Shown: piece after piece, positions 1 through 9,799 of the stretch | How positions within the stretch are numbered: the stretch's first letter is position 1 | Layout of the letters: every line of letters starts with the position of its first letter | The notes under the pieces: generated by a model | What the model was told of the DNA's origin: nothing | Seen by the model: the letters and a program-made list of their open reading frames with translations, nothing else | Databases searched by the model: none | Made by a program: the position numbers and the translations under genes | Assembly (NCBI GenBank): GCA_024398055.1 | Contig: CP073749.1 | Location: forward strand, 1,488,594 to 1,552,593 | Reading direction: 5' to 3' | DNA: 64,000 bases | From: a bacterium SCSIO 12741 | GTDB taxonomy: Bacteria; Bacteroidota; Bacteroidia; Flavobacteriales_G; Salibacteraceae

Positions 1-8
1 AACTAAGA

Positions 9-626
9 GTGACCCAAACATACACGAACATATTGTTTAAGAGCTTAGCCGGACTTCTTGTTCCGGCTTTGCTTTTTTCCTGTAGCAACGATCCGCAGGC
101 CCTTCAGGAAATGGAGGAAAAACAGGACCTGCCTACCGAGGTCTCGTTAAACACGGAAATCATTTACAGCGACTCAGCCGTTATTCGGGTAAGACTCAAC
201 ACCCCTGAATTGGTGCGCTACAGCGACGAAGACAATCCTTATGTGGAATTTCCACAAGGGCTAACCCTGCTGCTTTTTGATAGTCTGGGCAATCAGGAGT
301 CGAGCTTGAAGGCCAACTACGGTGTGAATTACCCTGATGAGCGTAGAATCGAAGTAAAAAACGACGTAGAGGTAATTAATGTTGACGGTGAGAAACTGAA
401 TACTGAGCACCTCATCTGGTCGAGAAAAGACGGTAAAATCTACACCGAGGAATTTGTCAAAATCACCACCGAAGACGAAATTATTTACGGAGACGGTTTG
501 GAGTCGAATGAGAATTTCACCAATTACCGAATCAAAAACATCAAAGGTTCCATCTCTGTTCAAGACGAGGAAGAGGCTGATGAAATAACCGCAGATGAAC
601 TTCAATCATCAAATAATGACTTATGA
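9..626 (+). CDS. lptC: LptC-like LPS export lipoprotein
   Basis: Probable LptC, the periplasmic bridge protein that takes lipopolysaccharide from the LptBFG transporter toward LptA. Seen: a hydrophobic N-terminus ending in a lipobox with Cys at residue 25 (ALLFSC), then an acidic all-beta-looking domain from about residue 45 to 190 whose pattern (ESSLKANYGV, EHLIWSRKDGKIYTEE, GDGLESNENFTNYRIKNIKG) is typical of Bacteroidota LptC. The start used is GTG at position 9. It gives a complete signal peptide, but the frame is open to the window edge, so an upstream start is possible. The stop overlaps the next start (ATGA). Position ahead of the CNNM and PpiD genes matches the usual Bacteroidota order. 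Confidence 0.85.
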   Translation: MTQTYTNILFKSLAGLLVPALLFSCSNDPQALQEMEEKQDLPTEVSLNTEIIYSDSAVIRVRLNTPELVRYSDEDNPYVEFPQGLTLLLFDSLGNQESSLKANYGVNYPDERRIEVKNDVEVINVDGEKLNTEHLIWSRKDGKIYTEEFVKITTEDEIIYGDGLESNENFTNYRIKNIKGSISVQDEEEADEITADELQSSNNDL

Positions 627-847
627 AACAGCTTAACCTGGTCATGGAATACTTCTGGCTGGCGGTATCCATCATTACCGGTTCCATTGCCATTTACAGC
701 TTCTTCAGCCCCAAAGTGGACGAGCTACTACACCCTTTGTATTACGTTCTTCCCCTAGTTGCTTTTGGTCTCTTTTACATGCGTCGCCGGTTTCGTTTGC
801 GGATGCAAAAAAGAGATGAAGAGCGCGGCGACAAAATGGATCAATAA
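623..847 (+). CDS. Small two-helix membrane protein
   Basis: 74-residue protein not recognised by family. It has two hydrophobic segments (about residues 8-27 and 36-52) followed by a strongly charged, Arg/Lys/Glu-rich cytoplasmic-looking tail. It overlaps the lptC stop by four bases (ATGA), so it is almost certainly co-translated with lptC. The tight coupling suggests a role in the envelope, but no function can be read from the sequence. Confidence 0.7.
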   Translation: MKQLNLVMEYFWLAVSIITGSIAIYSFFSPKVDELLHPLYYVLPLVAFGLFYMRRRFRLRMQKRDEERGDKMDQ

Positions 848-888
848 CGATTCAAGGAAATCCTTATTTTTGATAGGAACACTGTAAC

Positions 889-2157
889 ATGTACGAATTT
901 TCCTGGCTGATCGTCATCCTTACCTTACTCTTTTCGGCCTTCTTTTCGGGGATGGAAATTGCTTTCATTTCTGCGAATAAGTTGAAAATTGAATTGGCCA
1001 AGAAACAGGGCCAGGTTCCGGCTCGAATCAACTCTTACTTCATGAAGCACCAAGGGGCATTCATCACCACGATGCTCATTGGGAACAACGCCGCCCTGGT
1101 GATCTATGGTCACTTTATGAGCTATAACCTGGAGCCCATGATGGCCGCCATTGTTACGACTGGCTTTGTGGTGTTTTTACTTCAGACCATTGTATCCACA
1201 CTTTTGGTATTGATCACAGCGGAATTTTTACCCAAAACGATTTTTCGCATCGATCCAAACCGTACCTTGAACGTATTCTATCTACCCACTCTGTTGGTCT
1301 ACCTCATTTTTTACCTTCCTACCCAATTCACTCTTTTAATCACCAACCTGTTTCTTCGTCTATTCTTAAAAGGAGCTCAAGCCGATGAAGCCCATGTAGG
1401 TTTTGGAAAAGTAGACTTAGACCTTTATTTGAAAGAAGCGACCAGTCAGGTAGAGAATAAGGAAGAACTGGAGCACGAGGTACAGATTTTTCAAAATGCC
1501 TTAGAGTTTTCCGATCAAAAAGTAAGGGAGTGTATGGTGCCCCGAACCGATATTGTTGCCCTCGAAGAAACCGAATCGATACAAGCTCTGCAGGAAAAAT
1601 TCATTGAAACCGGGCTTTCCAAAATTCCGATCTATCGGGACGATATCGATAATATTATAGGCTACACCCACTCCTTTGAACTGTTTCGTAACCCCTCCTC
1701 CATCAAAAAGATATTGCTTCCAATCTCCCTCATTCCGGAAGCTATGCCGGTGAACGAAGCCCTATCGCTGCTCAACAAAAACAAACGAAGCATTGCCGTG
1801 GTGTTGGACGAATTTGGCGGAACAGCCGGAATTGTGACCATGGAAGACATCATTGAAGAAATTGTTGGGGAAATCGTGGATGAGCACGATATGGAGCAAC
1901 CTTTTGAGGAACAAGTGAATGAGCATGAATACAATTTTTCTGCTCGAATAGAAATTGATCACATCAACGATCACTACCACCTTAACCTGCCCGAAAGCGA
2001 AGAGTATGAAACGCTGGGAGGGCTGATAATCAATGAAACAGAAAGTATTCCAGATCAAGGAGACCTCATTCGCATCGAGCGATTTGAATTTCGCATCAAA
2101 GAGGTTTCGGAGAACAAAATTGAGTTGGTCAACCTGCGAATTACGGGTGAAGAATAA
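889..2157 (+). CDS. CNNM/CBS-domain transporter-like protein (CorC/HlyC family)
   Basis: Membrane protein of the CNNM/'hemolysin' family (422 aa). Order of domains: DUF21/CNNM transmembrane domain (about 1-190, starting with FFSGMEIAFISANK), a CBS pair (about 205-320, with CMVPRTDIVAL and GIVTMEDIIEEIVGEI) and a C-terminal CorC_HlyC domain (about 340-420, with YETLGGLI). Family members are linked to Mg2+/Co2+ homeostasis, and the Bacteroidota paralogue GldE belongs to the same superfamily. The location between lptC and ppiD rather than beside gldD argues against calling this gldE. Complete length; ATG start. Confidence 0.88.
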   Translation: MYEFSWLIVILTLLFSAFFSGMEIAFISANKLKIELAKKQGQVPARINSYFMKHQGAFITTMLIGNNAALVIYGHFMSYNLEPMMAAIVTTGFVVFLLQTIVSTLLVLITAEFLPKTIFRIDPNRTLNVFYLPTLLVYLIFYLPTQFTLLITNLFLRLFLKGAQADEAHVGFGKVDLDLYLKEATSQVENKEELEHEVQIFQNALEFSDQKVRECMVPRTDIVALEETESIQALQEKFIETGLSKIPIYRDDIDNIIGYTHSFELFRNPSSIKKILLPISLIPEAMPVNEALSLLNKNKRSIAVVLDEFGGTAGIVTMEDIIEEIVGEIVDEHDMEQPFEEQVNEHEYNFSARIEIDHINDHYHLNLPESEEYETLGGLIINETESIPDQGDLIRIERFEFRIKEVSENKIELVNLRITGEE

Positions 2158-2220
2158 GCCCACGAACTCACTCGATTAACTCCCTTGATTTTCAACAACT
2201 TATTTTAAGAACACAAATAG

Positions 2221-2251
2221 TTGAGAAAAATACCAAATAGTGGTATATTCG
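2221..2251 (+). promoter_or_regulatory. Bacteroidota-type promoter for ppiD
   Basis: TTG at 2221-2223 and TATATTCG at 2244-2251 are separated by 20 bases. This fits the Bacteroidota -33/-7 pattern (TTG, TAnnTTTG) with one mismatch in the -7 box. The predicted transcript would start near 2257, so a GTG at 2240 cannot be the start codon of the downstream gene. Confidence 0.55.
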
Positions 2252-2278
2252 CAACCCAATTTTAAGAAGGTAAAAGAA

Positions 2279-4408
2279 ATGGCGGTAATTCAAAAGATCA
2301 GAAACCGATCAGGACTCTTGATAGCAGTCATAGGAGGCGCAATGGTATTGTTTGTAGGTAGTGACCTGCTAAACAGTAACGGACAGTTTTTCAGCCGACA
2401 AGAATATAACGTCGGAGAAATTAACGGTACCACCATCACCCTTAAGCAGTTTGAACAACGTGTACAGGACGTCGTTGGCGACCAAAGTGTAGGTAGCAAC
2501 GAAATGGAATTGTATCGCAACCAGACCTGGAACTTGTTCTTGCAAGACTACTTGATCAAAACCGAATACGATGCCCTTGGAGTGGATATAGTAGATGACG
2601 AGTTGTGGGATGAAATCAAAAACAACCGCGACGGAATTCTCTCTGCTTACTTCACCGATCGTAATACAGGACAGATTTATGAAGCTTTCCGCGATGAGCG
2701 TGGTGGCCTAAACATGCAAATGGCGATTCTTCAACTGAAGCAATTGGTGAAAGATGAAGAAGCAAAGAAGAACTGGTCGGTTATCGAGCGTTCTATCCGT
2801 GAGCAACTAATGTCTGGAAAGTATACCGGATTGCTAAAAAGAGGATTGACTGCAACTGATTTCCAGGCTACAGAAAGATCTAAGAACAACAACGATCAAA
2901 TCGTGGTTAGCTGGGCAGGAATGTCTTACGGCCAAGTTAAGGACGAAGACATCTCATACTCTGAAAGCGATATTTCAGCTTGGTACAACAAGCACAAAAG
3001 TGAAGATCAGTTCCAGCAGGACGAAGACATGCGTTCGGCCAAAGTTGTGGTATTTGACGTAGTTCCTTCTGCCAACGACATTCAAACTGCCAAAAACGAA
3101 ATGGCTGCATTGAAAGACGGTTTTGCCAAATCTGAGAACGATACTTTGTTCATCATTCAAAACACCGACAATCAGTATAGCGCTTTTGCTTCTTACGGTC
3201 GTTTCGAATTGCCACTTGACATCGACAGCCTGGTTTTCAATGCTGAAGACGGAGCTGTTGTTGGCCCTTATGGACAAGGATTGAATTTCAAAATCAGCAA
3301 AAAGTTAGGTCAAGAAATGCGTCCTGACTCAGTAAGCGCTCGTCAGATTTTGTTGCTGGCCAACTCTCCTGATGCCGATACTGCTGCCCTACGAGTTCGC
3401 ATGGACAGTATTAAAACGGCTATCGAAAATGGAGCCGATTTTGCTGAGATGGCTGGAAAATATAGTGCTGACCTTGGAAGCTCCAGAAATGGTGGTGATT
3501 TGGGTTGGTTTGTTGAACGTCAGCCTGGATATGAGCCTGAGTTTATTCAAGCTGCCTTCGGTGCTAAGACAGGTGACCTATACGTAGTTCGTTCTCGTCG
3601 TTTGGGATACCACTTGGTAGAAATCCAAGATCAAACCCAAGCACGTGAGAAAGTGATTTTGGCTACGGTTGAGCGCACGGTTCAAGCGAGTGAAGAAACC
3701 TTGGATCGCATCTATAACGAGGCAAGCAACTTCGCTATTACCAATAGCAACCTGGATGCCTTTAACGCCGGACTTGAAGGTGACGCTGTATTGAACTCAA
3801 AAGCCAATGAGCACACTTCTATCCGCAAAGGAGCTAAGGTTTTGGGTAACCTGGAAAATCCTCGTCAAATCATCCGCTGGGTGTACGACAACGAATTGGG
3901 TTCAGTATCTACCGATCCTTTTGAGAGCGAAAATCAAATTGTGATTGTTGCCGTTACCGGAGTTACCAGTAAAGGAACCCTTCCATTGGAAGAAGTTCGC
4001 GATCAGGTAGAAGAGGAAGTGAAAAAGGAATTGAAAGCCGAATGGATCAAAAACAAAATTGGTTCAAACACCGACTTGGATGCTGTAGTAAGCAGTACGG
4101 GTGGACGTAAAGAGCAAAACATTGCGGTTACCTTCAACTCCTTCTCTATTAAAGGAATTGGAAACGAACCAGCTGTTTTGGGTACAGCTTTCGGATTGGA
4201 GCAAGGTCAAACTTCTGATCCAATCGCTGGAAACGGTGGAGTTTACGTAATTCGCGTAGACAGCAAAACACCAAACCAAAATTCAGCCGATGTTGAGCAG
4301 TTGAAAAACCAAATTGCTGGTGACTATGCTCGTCGTGTTGACGCTGAAGTATTCGAAGCACTGAAAGAAAAAGGAAATGTAGTGGACAACCGTTCCGACT
4401 ACTACTAA
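2279..4408 (+). CDS. ppiD: PpiD/SurA-like peptidyl-prolyl isomerase
   Basis: Membrane-anchored periplasmic folding factor for exported proteins (709 aa from this start). Seen: a single N-terminal transmembrane anchor (GLLIAVIGGAMVLFVGSDLL), a SurA-type N-terminal chaperone region, a parvulin (PpiC) domain around residues 350-455 (SARQILLLANS, ADFAEMAGKYSAD, NGGDLGWF, LGYHLVEI) and a second degenerate PPIase-like region toward the C-terminus. The ATG at 2279 is chosen over the in-frame GTG at 2240 because the latter lies inside the candidate promoter. A strong terminator follows the stop. Confidence 0.88.
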   Translation: MAVIQKIRNRSGLLIAVIGGAMVLFVGSDLLNSNGQFFSRQEYNVGEINGTTITLKQFEQRVQDVVGDQSVGSNEMELYRNQTWNLFLQDYLIKTEYDALGVDIVDDELWDEIKNNRDGILSAYFTDRNTGQIYEAFRDERGGLNMQMAILQLKQLVKDEEAKKNWSVIERSIREQLMSGKYTGLLKRGLTATDFQATERSKNNNDQIVVSWAGMSYGQVKDEDISYSESDISAWYNKHKSEDQFQQDEDMRSAKVVVFDVVPSANDIQTAKNEMAALKDGFAKSENDTLFIIQNTDNQYSAFASYGRFELPLDIDSLVFNAEDGAVVGPYGQGLNFKISKKLGQEMRPDSVSARQILLLANSPDADTAALRVRMDSIKTAIENGADFAEMAGKYSADLGSSRNGGDLGWFVERQPGYEPEFIQAAFGAKTGDLYVVRSRRLGYHLVEIQDQTQAREKVILATVERTVQASEETLDRIYNEASNFAITNSNLDAFNAGLEGDAVLNSKANEHTSIRKGAKVLGNLENPRQIIRWVYDNELGSVSTDPFESENQIVIVAVTGVTSKGTLPLEEVRDQVEEEVKKELKAEWIKNKIGSNTDLDAVVSSTGGRKEQNIAVTFNSFSIKGIGNEPAVLGTAFGLEQGQTSDPIAGNGGVYVIRVDSKTPNQNSADVEQLKNQIAGDYARRVDAEVFEALKEKGNVVDNRSDYY

Positions 4409-4433
4409 TCGATTTATAGACCTTTTAATAGGT

Positions 4434-4466
4434 AAAGGCTTTCATCTTCGGGTGAAGGCCTTTTTT
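4434..4466 (+). terminator. Rho-independent terminator after ppiD
   Basis: The hairpin AGGCTTTCA / TGAAGGCCT (one G-T pair) has a short loop and is directly followed by six T residues. It closes the lptC-ppiD unit 26 bases after the ppiD stop. Confidence 0.8.
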
Positions 4467-4484
4467 ATTTCGTAAATTCGAAGC

Positions 4485-5144
4485 GTGAAAAACCTATACC
4501 ACCTCTCACTAATCGTTGTTTTAGCGCTATTTCTATCGGGATGCACAAAGAAACCGGTAGCCTGCTTTGTAGTGCCTAATGAATCCATGGAAACGGGTGT
4601 AGAATACCTTTTTGAGGATTGTTCGGTCGAAGCTGCTAAATACTGGTGGGAGTTTGGTGATGGGCAAGCCTCAGACAGCAGTGGCGGACGGCATACCTAC
4701 GGTAATCCGGGCGTATATAAAATGACGCTTACCGTTACCAAAGATGGCGACGAAGACGTTTTAACACGTACTGTTCGGGTAGAATCGGTAGATCGAACCG
4801 GACTTTCCGCTGGCCAATATACCGGTAAATTCACCGAAACCTATCCCGGTAATGTGATTTACAACAAGTCTTACACCCAGACTTTAACCATTGAGGCTAT
4901 CGACAACAATAACATCTACATTTCCACCGTCAGAGGGTCCTTTCACGCTACGGTAGAAGGAACTTCGACCAACTACACCTTTAGTTCCATTCGCGAACAG
5001 CAGGGCCGAATAGCGGACATGCTAGACGGTACAGGAGAATTTGATGCAGGAGGTGTTGAAGAGTTTGAAATGACACTTCAGGGTACAGATCCTTACCTGG
5101 GAGATATTCCCTGGATTTTACGCTTCCGCGGATCCCGTCCGTAA
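4485..5144 (+). CDS. PKD-domain lipoprotein
   Basis: 219-residue surface or periplasmic lipoprotein. It has an SPII signal with lipobox FLSGC (Cys20), then one PKD domain (about residues 25-105: VEYLFEDCS, YWWEFGDGQ, HTYGNPGVYKMTLTV), then a beta-rich C-terminal domain of unknown type. The start is GTG at 4485, 19 bases after the terminator T-tract. It is convergent with leuS with a 5-base gap. PKD folds usually mediate protein or carbohydrate contacts. No catalytic signature is visible and the substrate is unknown. Confidence 0.8.
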   Translation: MKNLYHLSLIVVLALFLSGCTKKPVACFVVPNESMETGVEYLFEDCSVEAAKYWWEFGDGQASDSSGGRHTYGNPGVYKMTLTVTKDGDEDVLTRTVRVESVDRTGLSAGQYTGKFTETYPGNVIYNKSYTQTLTIEAIDNNNIYISTVRGSFHATVEGTSTNYTFSSIREQQGRIADMLDGTGEFDAGGVEEFEMTLQGTDPYLGDIPWILRFRGSRP

Positions 5145-5149
5145 ATCCT

Positions 5150-7741
5150 TTAGATTACTACGTTTACAATCTTTCCTGGAACCACAATGACCTTTCTGGG
5201 CTCTTTTCCGTCCAGCCATTTTTGGGTTACCTCATGTTGAAGCACCTGTTTTTCAACCTCCGCCTTATCCATTTCAATAGGCAGCGCTAATTTCAAGCGA
5301 ACCTTACCATTAATCTGAACCGGATAGTCATGAGAACTTACCTTGAGGTATTTCTCTTCAAACTGAGGCCAGGTAGCACTTAAAAACAAGCTCTCTTCAT
5401 GCCCCAATTGATTCCAAAGTTCCTCCGTAATGAATGGACAATGCGGGTGCATCGCCACCAATAGAGGCTCAAGAATGGCCTTTTTGTGACAGTTCAGGGA
5501 AGTAAGCTCATTGGTCGCCACCATAAAGGTAGAAACGGGCGTATTGAACGCTAAACGTTCATTATCGGCCTGAATCTTTTTCAAAGCTTTGTGCAAGGAG
5601 CGCAATTCATCCTCATTCGGTTGTTCGTCGGTTACCAACCATTCCCCGTCCTGGGTATAAAACAACCTCCAGAATTTTTTCAGGAAACGGTGAGCACCAT
5701 CAATTCCTTTGGTGTTCCAAGGTTTGCTTTGTTCAATAGGCCCGAGAAACATTTCGTGCAAACGAAGGGTATCCGCTCCATGACCCATAACCACGTCATC
5801 CGGATTTACCACATTGCCATAACGCTTACTCATCTTACGACCATCTTCGGCCTGAATCATCCCTTGATTTACCAATTTCTTAGCAGGCTCATCAAAGGGC
5901 AGGTAACCCAAATCAAAAAGCACCTTGGTCCAAAAGCGGAAGTACAACAAGTGTCCCGTTGCATGCTCGGCGCCACCTAAATAGAGGTCTACATTTTGCC
6001 AATAGTTCACCGCTTCATTCGATACAAAACCGTCTTCATTTTTTGGATCCATGTAACGCAAGTAATACCAGGACGAACCCGCCCAACCTGGCATGGTATT
6101 CAACTCCAGGGGATAGTTTTCATCGCTCCCTTCCGGTGAATAGGTCCAGTTTTCGGCATGACCCAATGGTGGGTCACCATCTTCTGTTGGCAAGTATTTT
6201 TCTACCTCAGGCAATTCCAGAGGAAGGTCTTTTTCAGCTACCGGGTAAGGTACGCCATCCTTGAAATACATCGGAATAGGCTCACCCCAGTAACGCTGCC
6301 GGCTAAACACGGCATCACGCATTTTATAGTTTACCTGACGCTCACCAATTCCCCGGGTTTCCATTTCGTGAATCATGCGTTTAATCGCCTTTTTCACTGG
6401 AAGACCATCTAAGAAATCAGAATTGATCAAGGTTCCATTTTTATCATCATTTGCACCTTCGGATACGTCACTTCCTTCGATAACCGCAGGAATTGGAAGT
6501 CCAAAGTGGTGGGCAAAATCCCAGTCGCGTTGATCACCAGATGGAACGGCCATAACCGCTCCGGTTCCATAACCCGCCAACACATAGTCAGCAATCCAAA
6601 TGGGAATAGGCTCTCCACTAAATGGATGAATTGCGTAGGCTCCGGTAAAAGCTCCAGTCACATTCTTCACGTCGGACATTCTATCCCGTTCAGAACGTGT
6701 TTTGGTACGTTGAATATAGGCTTCCACTTCCTCTTTCTGCTCTTCCGTTGTCAGCTCAGCAACCCATTCATGTTCGGGTGCAAGCACCATAAATGTGGCT
6801 CCAAAAATGGTATCCGGGCGAGTCGTGAATATTTCGAGTTTGCGCTCCGAATCCTTTACATCAAAAAACACGGAAGCTCCAACACTTTTTCCAATCCAAT
6901 TGCGCTGGATTTCCTTCAGGGAATCTGTCCATTCCAACCCTTCCAAACCTTGAAGCAAGCGCTCGGCGTATGCTGAAATTCGCATGGACCATTGGCGCAT
7001 TTTGCGACGTACAACTGGGTGTCCGCCACGCTCACTCAACCCATCCTTAATCTCATCATTGGCCAAAACCGTTCCCAGAGCCGGGCACCAGTTTACCATT
7101 GTATCTGCCAGGTAAGTCAATCGGTAATTCAGCAAAATATGCTGCTGCTCTTTTTCAGACATGCCTGTCCACTCTTCAGCTGTAAACGCATCCGTTTCTT
7201 CGCAAGCAGCTTTTACCTCAGCATTTCCTTCCGTTTCAAAGCGGGCTACCAAAGTTTCGATACGCTCCGCCTTTTGAGATTCATTGTTGAACCAGCAGTC
7301 GAAGAGTTGAAGGAATATCCATTGGGTCCACTTGTAGTAGTCCGGACTGCTGGTTCTCACCTCACGATCCCAATCGTAGGAAAAACCAATCAAATCCAAT
7401 TGCTCACGATAGCGGTTTACATTGTCGTGGGTAGTAATGGCCGGGTGCTGTCCGGTTTCAATGGCATATTGTTCAGCGGGAAGACCGAAGGCATCGTAAC
7501 CCATCGGGTGCAACACGTTGAATCCATTTAATCGTTTGTATCGACTGTAGATGTCAGAAGCGATATAGCCGAGAGGGTGACCCACGTGCAACCCTGCCCC
7601 CGAAGGGTAAGGAAACATATCCAACACATAATACTTCGGGCGGTTAGGATCTACCTGCACCTGATAGGTACCTGATTCAGACCACCGTTTTCTCCATTTT
7701 TCCTCTAAGGCTTTAAAGTCGTATTCTTTCATCTTTTCCAT
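5150..7741 (-). CDS. leuS: Leucyl-tRNA synthetase
   Basis: Charges tRNA-Leu with leucine. Class Ia synthetase with the HIGH-type motif HVGH in [16 protein letters not shown] near residue 50, a CP1 editing domain (about 240-430, with [19 protein letters not shown]), the KMSKR loop ([10 protein letters not shown], about residue 634) and a C-terminal anticodon-binding domain. 863 aa is normal. Two nearby Met codons (1 and 4) are both plausible starts. A TACTTTTG -7 box lies about 40 bases upstream on this strand. Confidence 0.97.
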   Translation of the reverse strand: MEKMKEYDFKALEEKWRKRWSESGTYQVQVDPNRPKYYVLDMFPYPSGAGLHVGHPLGYIASDIYSRYKRLNGFNVLHPMGYDAFGLPAEQYAIETGQHPAITTHDNVNRYREQLDLIGFSYDWDREVRTSSPDYYKWTQWIFLQLFDCWFNNESQKAERIETLVARFETEGNAEVKAACEETDAFTAEEWTGMSEKEQQHILLNYRLTYLADTMVNWCPALGTVLANDEIKDGLSERGGHPVVRRKMRQWSMRISAYAERLLQGLEGLEWTDSLKEIQRNWIGKSVGASVFFDVKDSERKLEIFTTRPDTIFGATFMVLAPEHEWVAELTTEEQKEEVEAYIQRTKTRSERDRMSDVKNVTGAFTGAYAIHPFSGEPIPIWIADYVLAGYGTGAVMAVPSGDQRDWDFAHHFGLPIPAVIEGSDVSEGANDDKNGTLINSDFLDGLPVKKAIKRMIHEMETRGIGERQVNYKMRDAVFSRQRYWGEPIPMYFKDGVPYPVAEKDLPLELPEVEKYLPTEDGDPPLGHAENWTYSPEGSDENYPLELNTMPGWAGSSWYYLRYMDPKNEDGFVSNEAVNYWQNVDLYLGGAEHATGHLLYFRFWTKVLFDLGYLPFDEPAKKLVNQGMIQAEDGRKMSKRYGNVVNPDDVVMGHGADTLRLHEMFLGPIEQSKPWNTKGIDGAHRFLKKFWRLFYTQDGEWLVTDEQPNEDELRSLHKALKKIQADNERLAFNTPVSTFMVATNELTSLNCHKKAILEPLLVAMHPHCPFITEELWNQLGHEESLFLSATWPQFEEKYLKVSSHDYPVQINGKVRLKLALPIEMDKAEVEKQVLQHEVTQKWLDGKEPRKVIVVPGKIVNVVI

Positions 7742-7781
7742 CTCCAGATTCGGTCTTTTTGGTTTTCCCCAAAAAGGTGTA

Positions 7782-7789
7782 CAAAAGTA
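7782..7789 (-). promoter_or_regulatory. -7 box for leuS
   Basis: Minus-strand TACTTTTG matches the Bacteroidota -7 consensus TAnnTTTG exactly, 41 bases upstream of the leuS start. No clear TTG -33 element is present at the expected distance. Confidence 0.4.
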
Positions 7790-7855
7790 AAAATAGCCCG
7801 GGTTCCACCCCTTTGAAATTTTATTATTTTAGCCTGCAAATACCCAAAATCCCGC

Positions 7856-8734
7856 ATGGCTACAGCTGAAGAGCGTTTTTCCCGAAAAAGATTGCGATCC
7901 TCCTATTTCACGGTTGTGATCAGTATTTCCATGGTGTTGTTTATGCTCGGCCTTCAGGGAATCATTCTACTGCAAACCAAACGTATTTCTGACTACGTCA
8001 AAGAGAACATTGGATTTTCGGTGATGCTGAAAAACGACGTCAAGGAAGTTGATATTGTCAAGTTTCAAAAATCACTGGACGCAGCAGTTTACGTAAAGTC
8101 TACCGAATACATTGATAAAGAGAAGGCTGCTAAGGAATTGACGGAAGATTTGGGTGAAAACTTTGTGGACTTTTTAGGCTACAATCCCCTATTAGCTTCG
8201 ATCGACGTTCGGTTAAATGCAGAGTACGCCAATCCGGATAGTTTGGAATGGATTGCAGCCGACCTCATGAAGAATCCAAGAATCAAAGAGGTGTTTTACC
8301 AAGAGGATTTAGTTGTGGTGGTCAATGAAAACATCCGCAACATCTCACTCATCATTCTCATTTTTAGTGGATTCTTATTGATTATCGCCGTTGCCCTAAT
8401 CAACAATAGTATACGCTTAGCCCTTTATTCAAAGCGCTTCATTATAAAAACCATGCAGCTTGTAGGCGCAACGTCAGGTTTTATCCGAACGCCTTTTGTG
8501 TGGCGAGGAATTCTCAATGGAATCTACGGATCATTCATCGCTATAGCCCTGTTATTGAGCTGTTTGTACTGGGCCCAACAACAAATGCCTGAACTTTTTG
8601 ATATTCAGGATGTAGAATTGATCGGTTATTTATTTGGAATGGTACTTTTGTTGGGAATTATCATCACCTGGATAAGTACAGGTTTGGCGGTTCGCCGCTA
8701 TTTAAGAATGAAAACGGACAAACTATACTCCTGA
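7856..8734 (+). CDS. ftsX: Cell division protein FtsX
   Basis: Permease-like partner of FtsE that couples septal peptidoglycan hydrolase activation to division. 292 aa. It has an N-terminal helix (about 22-42), an extracellular loop (about 45-160), and three more helices at about 165-190, 215-240 and 260-285, with MQLVGATSGFIRTPFVWRG in the FtsX domain. It is the first gene of a compact + strand run (one base before the DUF3098 gene). ftsE is not in the window, as is common in this phylum. Confidence 0.92.
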   Translation: MATAEERFSRKRLRSSYFTVVISISMVLFMLGLQGIILLQTKRISDYVKENIGFSVMLKNDVKEVDIVKFQKSLDAAVYVKSTEYIDKEKAAKELTEDLGENFVDFLGYNPLLASIDVRLNAEYANPDSLEWIAADLMKNPRIKEVFYQEDLVVVVNENIRNISLIILIFSGFLLIIAVALINNSIRLALYSKRFIIKTMQLVGATSGFIRTPFVWRGILNGIYGSFIAIALLLSCLYWAQQQMPELFDIQDVELIGYLFGMVLLLGIIITWISTGLAVRRYLRMKTDKLYS

Positions 8735-8735
8735 T

Positions 8736-8984
8736 ATGGAAGGAAAAGAACAACAACAATTGGTTTTTACCCGGGAGAATTACCTGCTGATGATTGCCGG
8801 TGTGGCATTTGTCATCATTGGATTTTTGCTCATGGCTGGTGGTGGATCAGAGGATCCTAACGTATTTAATGCGGACGAGATTTTCAGTGCACGTCGTGTG
8901 ACGGTTGCCCCACTTACCATTCTGCTCGGTTTTGGGATTGTATTCTTTAGTATTCTCAAAAAACCGGGTTCGGCTAAAAAATAA
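8736..8984 (+). CDS. DUF3098-family membrane protein
   Basis: 82-residue protein with two transmembrane helices (about 18-36 and 58-75) and the segment GSEDPNVFNADEIFSARR, characteristic of the Bacteroidota DUF3098 family found between ftsX and uppP. The function is unknown. It starts one base after the ftsX stop, so probably coupled to division or cell wall genes. Confidence 0.85.
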   Translation: MEGKEQQQLVFTRENYLLMIAGVAFVIIGFLLMAGGGSEDPNVFNADEIFSARRVTVAPLTILLGFGIVFFSILKKPGSAKK

Positions 8985-8989
8985 CCTGC

Positions 8990-9796
8990 GTGTCGGTATT
9001 TGAAGCGCTGATTTTAGGCATCATACAAGGTCTTACGGAATTTCTTCCGGTAAGCAGTTCGGGGCATATTGAACTGGGTAAAGCGCTATTGGGCGTTACC
9101 CCGGCAGACCCCTTATTATTTTCTATTGTGGTTCACAGTGCTACGGCGCTGAGTACCATTGTTATTTTTCGGATGGACATCATGATGTTGATCCGACTTT
9201 TGTTTGAACCCACACGATGGAACGCTGGACGTCAATACATCCTGTACATCATCATCTCGATGGTGCCGGCTGGATTGGTCGGTTTGTTTTTCAAGCATGA
9301 AATCGAAGCCTTCTTCGAAGATCAAATTCTATTGGTTGGCTTCATGCTCATCATCACCGGATTGTTGCTTTACATGACAACCCGAGTGAAACGTAAACGT
9401 GGAAAAGTAACCGTCAAAAACGCTTTTATCATCGGGGTTTCACAAGCCGTAGCTATTCTTCCCGGAATCTCCAGATCGGGCGCAACCATTGCTACTGCAC
9501 TTATGCTGGGTGTAGAACGCAGTCGTGCTGCGCGGTTCTCCTTTTTGATGGTATTACCGCTCATTTTGGGCGCTACCCTTTTGGAAGTAAAAGATTACAT
9601 GGAGATGCCTCCCGTGATGGAATCGGGAAGTGAAGTTCTTACTGCCAATGCGCTGATCGCCGGATTTGCCGCTGCCTTTTTAAGTGGATTGGTTGCCTGT
9701 CGCTGGATGGTGGAATTGGTGAAAAGAAGTAAACTTCAATACTTCGCCTATTACTGCTTCATTGTAGGTATCGTTGCCATCGTAGCTTCCCTTTAA
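8990..9796 (+). CDS. uppP: Undecaprenyl-diphosphatase
   Basis: UppP/BacA recycles undecaprenyl pyrophosphate to the monophosphate carrier used for peptidoglycan and O-antigen synthesis. 268 aa, multi-helix integral membrane protein. Seen: the two family motifs, LTEFLPVSSSGHIELGK near residue 17 and the GISRSGATIAT motif near 160. The start is GTG at 8990, five bases after the preceding stop. It sits in the ftsX-truB run. Confidence 0.94.
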   Translation: MSVFEALILGIIQGLTEFLPVSSSGHIELGKALLGVTPADPLLFSIVVHSATALSTIVIFRMDIMMLIRLLFEPTRWNAGRQYILYIIISMVPAGLVGLFFKHEIEAFFEDQILLVGFMLIITGLLLYMTTRVKRKRGKVTVKNAFIIGVSQAVAILPGISRSGATIATALMLGVERSRAARFSFLMVLPLILGATLLEVKDYMEMPPVMESGSEVLTANALIAGFAAAFLSGLVACRWMVELVKRSKLQYFAYYCFIVGIVAIVASL

Positions 9797-9799
9797 TTT

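Noticed and set aside
889-2157. Naming the CNNM/CBS gene gldE
   Set aside because: GldE belongs to the same superfamily but is usually next to gldD; the lptC-ppiD context fits the general CNNM paralogue.
5591-7531. Several long frames antisense to leuS
   Set aside because: All sit inside the conserved leuS coding region and show no family motif or upstream promoter.
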